From Wenzhouxiangella limi (GTDB lineage Bacteria; Pseudomonadota; Gammaproteobacteria; Xanthomonadales; Wenzhouxiangellaceae): a stretch of 49,470 bases of DNA. The first letter of the stretch is position 1. The number at the start of each line of letters is the position of its first letter. The stretch lies in assembly GCF_010499265.1 (NCBI RefSeq), contig NZ_JAAGSC010000041.1:1-49470 (forward strand), read 5' to 3'. The translations under genes were made by a program, and so were the position numbers. Of the stretch, positions 44,506 through 49,470 are shown piece by piece. The notes under the pieces are model-generated. The model saw nothing but the letters and a program-made list of their open reading frames with translations. It did no database searches and was not told the DNA's origin.

Positions 44506-45134
44506 GCTTGCGCATTGCCCTGGCTGACGATCAGGCCCTGGTGCGAGAAGGCCTGAAGGCGTTGTTGCGTGACCTGGACGGCATCGAGGTTGTGGCCGAG
44601 GCCGAGGGTGGCGAGGAACTGCTGGCCCAAATCGAGACAACAAGCCCGGACCTGGTGCTCTCCGACATTCGCATGCCGGGCGTGGACGGTATCGAGCTGA
44701 CCCGACGGCTGGGGGAGGTTCGTCCCGATCTGCCGGTGATCTTGCTGACCACGTTTGACGACGCCGAGTTGACGCTCAAGGCCGCCGAAGCCGGGGCCCG
44801 AGGATTCCTGCTCAAGGATGTCTCACCCGAAGAACTCGAAGACGTCATTCGCCGGGTGGCCGGCGGTGAAACCGTGCTGCAGCCGGTGACTTCGCGCGTG
44901 GTCCGCGCTCGCTATGCCTACAGCGACGATCGAGTGCCGGTGGAAGGCTTCAGCCCACGCGAGATCGAGATTCTGCGCCTGCTGGCCGGCGGCTATTCCA
45001 ACCGCGAAATCGCCAATACCATTTTCCTGGCCGAAGGCACGGTCAAGAATTACGTCTCCGAGATCCTCGAAAAGCTCGAAACCCGCGATCGCACCCGGGC
45101 CGTGCTGAAAGCCATCACCCTGAGAATCATCTAA
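44502..45134 (+). CDS. NarL/FixJ-family response regulator
   Basis: The 210-residue protein has a receiver domain (about 1-120) with the acidic pair ADD, the phospho-acceptor Asp in LVLSDIRMPG, Thr in LLTTFDD and Lys in LLKDV. A LuxR-type helix-turn-helix (about 148-205) with FSPREIEILRLLAGGYSNRE and AEGTVKNYVSEILEKL follows. It is a DNA-binding partner of the kinase, with which it overlaps by four bases. The direct repeats at 43264-43300 are its most likely local target, as inference. Confidence 0.94.
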   Translation: MSLRIALADDQALVREGLKALLRDLDGIEVVAEAEGGEELLAQIETTSPDLVLSDIRMPGVDGIELTRRLGEVRPDLPVILLTTFDDAELTLKAAEAGARGFLLKDVSPEELEDVIRRVAGGETVLQPVTSRVVRARYAYSDDRVPVEGFSPREIEILRLLAGGYSNREIANTIFLAEGTVKNYVSEILEKLETRDRTRAVLKAITLRII

Positions 45135-45135
45135 T

Positions 45136-45151
45136 CGCCTGTTGGCAGGCG
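45136..45151 (+). terminator. Hairpin after the response-regulator gene
   Basis: CGCCTG-TTGG-CAGGCG forms a perfect 6-bp stem with a 4-nt loop just after the stop codon. There is no T-run, so strength is doubtful. Confidence 0.4.
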
Positions 45152-45157
45152 CAAGGT

Positions 45158-45163
45158 TATAAT
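45158..45163 (+). promoter_or_regulatory. Candidate -10 box for the thiamine operon
   Basis: A perfect TATAAT lies nine bases before the first paired base of the TPP riboswitch, so transcription would begin right at P1. No good -35 box is seen at the usual distance. Confidence 0.5.
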
Positions 45164-45171
45164 CGTGGTGC

Positions 45172-45257
45172 TTCCTCGGGGCGGCATTTCGCCTGAGACA
45201 CCCGGCTGGGTGGACCCGTTGAACCTGATCCGGTTAATGCCGGCGTAGGGACAGGAA
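45172..45257 (+). ncRNA. TPP riboswitch (thi box)
   Basis: The conserved thi-box parts are in order: CGGGG near the 5' end, CCTGAGA (45192-45198), ACCCGTTGAACCTGATC (45214-45230), and GGTTAATGCCGGCGTAGGGA (45232-45251). P1 is formed by TTCCT at 45172-45176 and AGGAA at 45253-45257. It binds thiamine pyrophosphate and shuts off expression when the cofactor is plentiful. The downstream genes are a TonB receptor, a PnuT-like transporter and a kinase, consistent with thiamine control. Confidence 0.93.
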
Positions 45258-45260
45258 CGA

Positions 45261-45287
45261 AAAACATCCGGCTCGAGCCGATGTTTT
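45261..45287 (+). terminator. Riboswitch expression-platform hairpin
   Basis: AAAACAT-C-CGGC-TCGA-GCCG-ATGTTTT forms an 11-bp stem with one bulged base and a 4-nt loop, ending in four T. It directly follows the riboswitch aptamer and probably acts as a terminator when TPP is bound. The T-run is short, so this is not certain. Confidence 0.6.
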
Positions 45288-45341
45288 GGCACCTCCCCCG
45301 TGCATTCCGGGTCTCCATTGGCTTGTATTCGGAGACTCACG

Positions 45342-47462
45342 ATGAAAAACACCTTGTTTCTGAGCGGTCTGTTGCTGTCCGTGTCCGCGGCGGCAACGGC
45401 CCAGTCTGATCCTGTAGCCGAACCGCTCGACGACCGCATTGTCGTCACGGCCGATTTCCGCCAGTCCGCTCTGTTTGATCTGGGCACCAGCGCCACCGTG
45501 TTGGATGCCGAGACCCTCCGTCAGCGCAGTGCCTCGCACCTGGAGCACGTGCTGAACCTGGCGCCCAACGTCAATTTCGCCAGCGGCGCGTCGCGCGGCC
45601 GCTTTTTCCAGATACGCGGTATCGGCTCGCGCAGCCAGTTTGTCGAGCCGATGAACGCCTCGGTCGGCCTGCTGGTCGATGGCATCGACATGACCGGCCT
45701 GGGCGGTGGGGCCACGACCCTGGATATCGAGCAGGTCGAGATCCTGCGCGGACCGCAGGGAACGCTGTTCGGCGCCAACGCGCTGGCCGGCATGATCAAC
45801 ATGGTCTCGGGCAGCCCCACCGGCGCTTTTTCCAGCCGGGCCGAAGCCAGCGCGGGCAATTTTGGTCTGCGCGCGTTCCAGGGCATGGTCTCCGGACCGG
45901 CCAGCGATACCCTGGGCTACCGGCTGGCCTACGCCAGTCAGCGCAGTGACGGATTCCAGGATAATGGTTTCCTGGGTACCGACGATGTCCAGAATATCGA
46001 TGAGCAGACCCTGCGCACCAAGCTGCGCTGGCAGCCGGGCGATGATCTGCGCGTGGACCTGACCGGGCTGTATCTGGACGTTGATAACGGCTACGACGGC
46101 TTCTCTCTGGACAACACCCGCACGACCTTCTCCGATGAACCGGGCCATGACCGCCAGGAAACGCGGGCCGGGTCGGTCCGGCTCAGCTGGCGCGCCCATC
46201 GCTTGTTCAGCATCGAGGCGCTGGTCAGCCACACCGATGCCGACCTGGAATACGGCTATGACGAGGACTGGAGCTTCGAGGGCTTCTGCGATGTCTTCGA
46301 CTGTGCCGCACCCGGCTATTCGTCGTTCGACAATTACATCCGCGGCGATCGCAACACGACCCTCGACGTCCGGGCGCTGTCCAGCGCCGAGCCCGGGCGG
46401 CTCGGCTGGCTCGTCGGCGCCTACAGCCGTGCACAGCAGCAGACGCTGCGCCGCGAATACACGTTCCAGGCAGAGGATTTCCTGTTCGACCATGACACCG
46501 ACAGCCGTGCCTTGTACGGTCAGCTTGATATCCCCTTGACCGGCAGACTCAAGCTGATCGCCGGACTGCGCCACGAGCAGCGCAAGGTCGACTATGTCGA
46601 TAGCGACGGCGCGGCGTTCCGTCCCAACGAGGACATGTGGGGCGGCAAAATGGCGCTGGAATACCGCACGCCCGGCGGTGGACTTTGGTATGCGCTGGCT
46701 TCGCGCGGCTACAAAGCCGGCGGGGTCAACAGCGATTCGGCCATTCCGGACGACCGCCGCGAGTTCGCCACCGAGACACTCTGGAACTATGAGCTGGGGC
46801 TCAAGACACGCTGGCTGGACAACCGCGTCGGATTACAGGCCGCCGTGTTTTTCCAGGACCGAGACGACGTGCAGACCGAGCAGGCGCTGGTCAAGCCGAT
46901 CGAAGGCGAAAACTGCCCTTGCCAATTCATCGAGTACAAGGCCAATGCGACGGCCGGAAGCAGCTACGGCCTGGAAGCGGAACTGGACTGGCGTATTCAC
47001 GGCTCGGTGCAGGCCTTTGCCAGCCTGGGCCTGTTGAACTCGCAGTTCGACGACTTCCTGAACTTCTCCCACGTCGATGCCAACCCGGGGACCGGCGAGG
47101 CGTTCGACATGGACGGTCGCGAACTGCCCCAGGCGCCCGGCTACATGTTCGGCATCGGAGCGGTCTTTCATCTGTCCGATCGCTGGTATATGCGGCTGGA
47201 GGCCGAGGGCAAGGACGCGTACTTCTTTTCCAGCCGGCACGAGGTCCGATCCGACGCCTACGAGCTGTTTCACGCCCGCTTGGGCTATCGAGGTCCGAGC
47301 TGGGACCTGGCGCTTTGGGTCCGCAACGTCACCGACGAGGAGGTCAAGGTCCGTGGTTTCGGCGGCTTTGGCAACGATCCGCGCAAGGGCTACGCGGTCG
47401 AGCCCTACTTTCAGTTCGGCGAACCGCGTCTGATCGGGGTCTCGGCAAGTTATGTCTTCTGA
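45342..47462 (+). CDS. TonB-dependent outer-membrane receptor, probable thiamine uptake
   Basis: The 706-residue protein has a signal peptide (about 1-20, ending ATAQ), a TonB-box-like DDRIVVTAD, a plug domain with IRGIGSR, LLVDGIDMTG, LDIEQVEILRGPQGTLFGANALAG, and a 22-strand barrel ending in the aromatic SASYVF. It imports a substrate across the outer membrane with TonB energy. Location behind a TPP riboswitch, with PnuT-like and kinase genes after it, points to thiamine or its phosphates; this follows the known TPP-controlled omr1-pnuT arrangement in other bacteria. The ATG at 45342 gives the signal peptide. The next gene starts 30 bases downstream. Confidence 0.88.
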   Translation: MKNTLFLSGLLLSVSAAATAQSDPVAEPLDDRIVVTADFRQSALFDLGTSATVLDAETLRQRSASHLEHVLNLAPNVNFASGASRGRFFQIRGIGSRSQFVEPMNASVGLLVDGIDMTGLGGGATTLDIEQVEILRGPQGTLFGANALAGMINMVSGSPTGAFSSRAEASAGNFGLRAFQGMVSGPASDTLGYRLAYASQRSDGFQDNGFLGTDDVQNIDEQTLRTKLRWQPGDDLRVDLTGLYLDVDNGYDGFSLDNTRTTFSDEPGHDRQETRAGSVRLSWRAHRLFSIEALVSHTDADLEYGYDEDWSFEGFCDVFDCAAPGYSSFDNYIRGDRNTTLDVRALSSAEPGRLGWLVGAYSRAQQQTLRREYTFQAEDFLFDHDTDSRALYGQLDIPLTGRLKLIAGLRHEQRKVDYVDSDGAAFRPNEDMWGGKMALEYRTPGGGLWYALASRGYKAGGVNSDSAIPDDRREFATETLWNYELGLKTRWLDNRVGLQAAVFFQDRDDVQTEQALVKPIEGENCPCQFIEYKANATAGSSYGLEAELDWRIHGSVQAFASLGLLNSQFDDFLNFSHVDANPGTGEAFDMDGRELPQAPGYMFGIGAVFHLSDRWYMRLEAEGKDAYFFSSRHEVRSDAYELFHARLGYRGPSWDLALWVRNVTDEEVKVRGFGGFGNDPRKGYAVEPYFQFGEPRLIGVSASYVF

Positions 47463-47492
47463 CCTGCTCTCCGGGCCGCCAGGAGGGCCGGA

Positions 47493-48146
47493 ATGAGCGC
47501 CGAGGGCTGGTTCCAGCAGCTTGTCCAGCGCTGGGGGACCCTGTCGGGCTGGGAGATCACGGCGGTGCTGCTTGCCCTGGTCTACCTGCTGCTGGCGGTG
47601 CGCCAGAATCGGTGGTGCTGGGTGGCCGCCTTGGTCAGCACGGCCATCTTTACCGCGCTGTTCTGGCAGGTGCAGCTGCTGATGCAGTCGGGGCTGAATA
47701 TTTACTACATGGGCATGGCGCTTTACGGCTGGTGGCACTGGCGCCATGGCAGCAGCGGCCAGGGCGCGCTGCCGATTACGCGCTGGCGCTGGCGCCGACA
47801 TGCCCAGGCATTGGGCCTGATTGTCCTGCTGGCGGTGATCTCGGGCTTTTTTCTCGAGCGCCACACCGGCGCGGCCTGGCCGTATCTGGATTCCTTCATC
47901 ACCTGGGGCGCGGTGGTGACGACCTTCATGGTCGCGCGCAAAGTACTGGAAAACTGGGCCTACTGGATGGTGATCAACAGCCTGGCGATCGTCTTGTTTC
48001 TCGATCGCGGCATGGCGCTGACGGCGGCGCTGCATGCGGCCTACCTGGTGATTTCGGTTGTAGGCTGGATCAGCTGGCATCGGGACTATCGCCGCCATGG
48101 GCATGACCCCGCGCCGGCCGCCGGCCCGGTAACTGACAAACAATGA
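47493..48146 (+). CDS. PnuC/PnuT-family transporter, probable thiamine
   Basis: The 217-residue protein has about seven membrane segments and the PnuC-family pattern: WEITAVLLALVYLLLAVRQN near the start, GLNIYYMGMALYGWWHW in the centre and the Trp-rich WAYWMVIN before a C-terminal WISWHRDY. PnuC proteins carry nicotinamide riboside by facilitated diffusion; PnuT members carry thiamine and sit under TPP riboswitches, as here. AGGAGG precedes the ATG. The stop overlaps the kinase start by four bases, so uptake and trapping by phosphorylation are probably coupled. Confidence 0.9.
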   Translation: MSAEGWFQQLVQRWGTLSGWEITAVLLALVYLLLAVRQNRWCWVAALVSTAIFTALFWQVQLLMQSGLNIYYMGMALYGWWHWRHGSSGQGALPITRWRWRRHAQALGLIVLLAVISGFFLERHTGAAWPYLDSFITWGAVVTTFMVARKVLENWAYWMVINSLAIVLFLDRGMALTAALHAAYLVISVVGWISWHRDYRRHGHDPAPAAGPVTDKQ

Positions 48147-48907
48147 ACGGGTCGTCGGTCGACGGGTCGACCGCTCGGCTCGAGGAACTGCTCGATTCAT
48201 GGCGCGAGTGGACGCTGCCGCTGCGCACCCGACCACGCGTGCTGGGACGGATCCAATCGGGTCGAACCAACTGCAATTACCGCTTGCGTGCGCCGGGGCT
48301 GAGCGAGGATCTGCTGCTGCGGGTCAACCACCCGAACCCCGTTCGTCTCGGCATTGATCGCGAGCAGGAGCGGCGAATCCTGTCCTTGACCGCCGACGCT
48401 GCAATCGGTCGGCCGTTCTTGCACTGGGACCCCGGGCAGCGCTTTGTGATCTTTCCCTGGCTGCCGGGCCGGGTCTGGACACCCGCTGACCTGGCATCCC
48501 CCGACCAGCGCGCAAGGCTTTGGCCGCTCCTGAAGCGCTGTCACCGCATCGTGCCGGCTGGGCCCCGCCGCAGCTACCACGGCTATTTATGTCACTACTG
48601 GGGACAGCTGGCCCAAGCGGGCGAGGTCGACGGCACGCTGCAGCGCGCGTGGCGTGAGTTTGAGCCGCGGCTGAGAACCTTCGACCAGGCAGCCTGGCCG
48701 GCGCGCCTGGTCCACCACGACCTGATTCCCGACAACATTATCGATACCGGCGACCGGCTGTACCTGATCGACTGGGAGTACGCCGCGCCGGGGCACCCGG
48801 ACATCGACCTGTGGTCGGTGGATCGAGCCGCCGTGCGTGAGCCGTTCGTCATCGAGATGATGGAATGGATCAACGGTCTTTGGGAGCGCTTGATCCGGAC
48901 GAGCTGA
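48143..48907 (+). CDS. APH/choline-kinase-fold kinase, probable thiamine kinase
   Basis: The 254-residue protein has the aminoglycoside phosphotransferase fold. The catalytic loop is HHDLIPDNII (HxDxxxxN), followed by the metal-binding Asp in YLIDWEYAAPGHPDIDL; an N-lobe nucleotide region with GRTNCNYRL and LLRVNHP precedes it. Its place after a riboswitch, TonB receptor and PnuT-type transporter suggests it phosphorylates imported thiamine to the monophosphate, as ThiK does; a further kinase (ThiL) elsewhere would then be needed for TPP. Choline or another alcohol remains possible. The ATG overlaps the transporter stop. Confidence 0.85.
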   Translation: MNGSSVDGSTARLEELLDSWREWTLPLRTRPRVLGRIQSGRTNCNYRLRAPGLSEDLLLRVNHPNPVRLGIDREQERRILSLTADAAIGRPFLHWDPGQRFVIFPWLPGRVWTPADLASPDQRARLWPLLKRCHRIVPAGPRRSYHGYLCHYWGQLAQAGEVDGTLQRAWREFEPRLRTFDQAAWPARLVHHDLIPDNIIDTGDRLYLIDWEYAAPGHPDIDLWSVDRAAVREPFVIEMMEWINGLWERLIRTS

Positions 48908-49033
48908 CCCCCGTTTTTCCGGACCTGGCTTCCGCGGGCTGATCAAAACCGGTTTTTTCCGGCACAATCGGGAGGGTTTGGCGGCAACAAACAAAGTACC
49001 CCGATGCAGGGACACCAAAAATGAGCAAGACCA

Positions 49034-49470
49034 ATGAGCGGCCGTGAAAACCGGATCAACATCGACACTCCGCTGGGGACGATGATGATCGCTCAACGTC
49101 GGGACGGTCTGCTGGGGTCGTGGTTTCTGTACCAGCGGCACTTCCCGGTCGAGGCGGACAGCGGATCCGGGCGCCCGACCGATCTTCTGACTGAAGCCGC
49201 GTCCCAAATCCAGGCCTACCTGGCCGGCGAGCTCAGCGATTTCGATCTGCCCCTCGCGCAGCAGGGCACGGCGTTTCAGCGCGCGGTGTGGGAATATCTG
49301 CGCTCCATTCCCTACGGCCAGTCGGCAAGCTACGGCCAGATCGCCCGCGCGCTGGGCAGACCGTCTGCTGCACGCGCCGTGGGGCTGGCGGTGGGGCGCA
49401 ACCCGTGGGCCCTGATCGTTCCCTGTCATCGCGTTATCGGCAGCAATGGTGCGCTCACCGGCTATGCCGG
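49034..49470 (+). CDS. ogt: Methylated-DNA-protein cysteine methyltransferase (Ogt), partial
   Basis: Ogt-type proteins remove alkyl groups from O6-alkylguanine by moving them to a Cys. The first 145 residues are present; the gene runs off the right edge. The C-terminal-type domain is visible, with [20 protein letters not shown], the DNA-recognition helix with a conserved Arg in SAARAVG, and the acceptor Cys131 in [11 protein letters not shown]. The N-terminal part is short. The ATG at 49034 was chosen because homology starts there; a nearby ATG at 49021 is out of frame. The 126 bases upstream contain AAAACCGGTTTT but no clear operon link to the thiamine genes. Confidence 0.93.
   Translation, partial: MSGRENRINIDTPLGTMMIAQRRDGLLGSWFLYQRHFPVEADSGSGRPTDLLTEAASQIQAYLAGELSDFDLPLAQQGTAFQRAVWEYLRSIPYGQSASYGQIARALGRPSAARAVGLAVGRNPWALIVPCHRVIGSNGALTGYA

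Noticed and set aside
48908-49033. Terminator around AAAACCGGTTTT after the thiamine kinase gene
   Set aside because: The palindrome has no loop, so it cannot form a proper hairpin; a weak structure with neighbouring CCGG is possible but not convincing.
1-49470. CRISPR arrays, complete insertion sequences or rRNA genes
   Set aside because: I saw no regularly spaced repeats, no intact transposase gene and no rRNA-like sequence in the window.

Overview
The window is a GC-rich chromosomal segment of a Gram-negative gammaproteobacterium. Evidence for this is the RecBCD operon, DsbA, a di-haem cytochrome c4, an RND efflux pair, a TonB-dependent receptor and a QueE with the proteobacterial cysteine spacing. 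The set engB / cytochrome c4 / dsbA / EEP phosphatase, together with a DUF6164-type protein, recalls Xanthomonadales or Wenzhouxiangella-like bacteria. That placement is inference from gene content, not from a search.

Layout. 1-1273 is the edge of a mobile element: a P4-type integrase that has lost the end of its catalytic domain, a 12-bp tandem repeat in front of it, and a 45-nt copy of the 3' half of tRNA-Thr(UGU) that looks like an attachment-site scar. The rest reads as host chromosome. 1305-4167 has a small membrane protein and queC-queD-queE for preQ0 synthesis, where QueD is a three-module fusion. 4227-13469 is recC-recB-recD with overlapping junctions. 13512-17029 (minus) has dapA, a 5'-nucleotidase-like protein with lost metal ligands, and dusB. 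17218-20474 has a PilZ protein, engB (minus), cytochrome c4, dsbA and an EEP hydrolase. 20439-26573 has a TauE/SafE permease (minus), slt, cca with a degenerate HD region, and a 7-TM protein with dead GGDEF and intact EAL (minus). 26658-30766 is an RND pump plus its adaptor.

30865-33356 (minus) has an unrecognised methyltransferase-like protein under a Fur-like palindrome, and a BtuCD/FecCDE-type ATPase and permease without a binding protein. 33447-36403 has rppH, then a tightly coupled marC-family gene, M28 peptidase and DUF6164 gene. 36428-37807 is a divergent pair of likely DNA-repair proteins (HhH-GPD and DUF99/endonuclease dU-like). 37997-40012 is ktrA-ktrB for potassium uptake. 40332-42466 has an NDUFA9-like reductase, a 54-residue DUF1328 protein and a triple-BON periplasmic protein. 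42492-45134 is a membrane protein divergent from a NarL-type two-component pair, with paired direct repeats between them. 45158-48907 is a TPP-riboswitch-controlled thiamine salvage operon (TonB receptor, PnuT-like transporter, kinase). The window ends inside an ogt-type alkyltransferase.

The genome is compact. Many neighbours overlap by 4 to 11 bases, and three convergent pairs overlap tail to tail. The strongest unusual points are the triple QueD, several enzymes that kept their fold but lost catalytic residues (5'-nucleotidase, Cca HD region, GGDEF, first and third QueD modules), the complete thiamine uptake and phosphorylation operon, and the candidate regulatory repeats near 31.5 kb and 43.3 kb. 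I did not find a clearly new multi-gene system.
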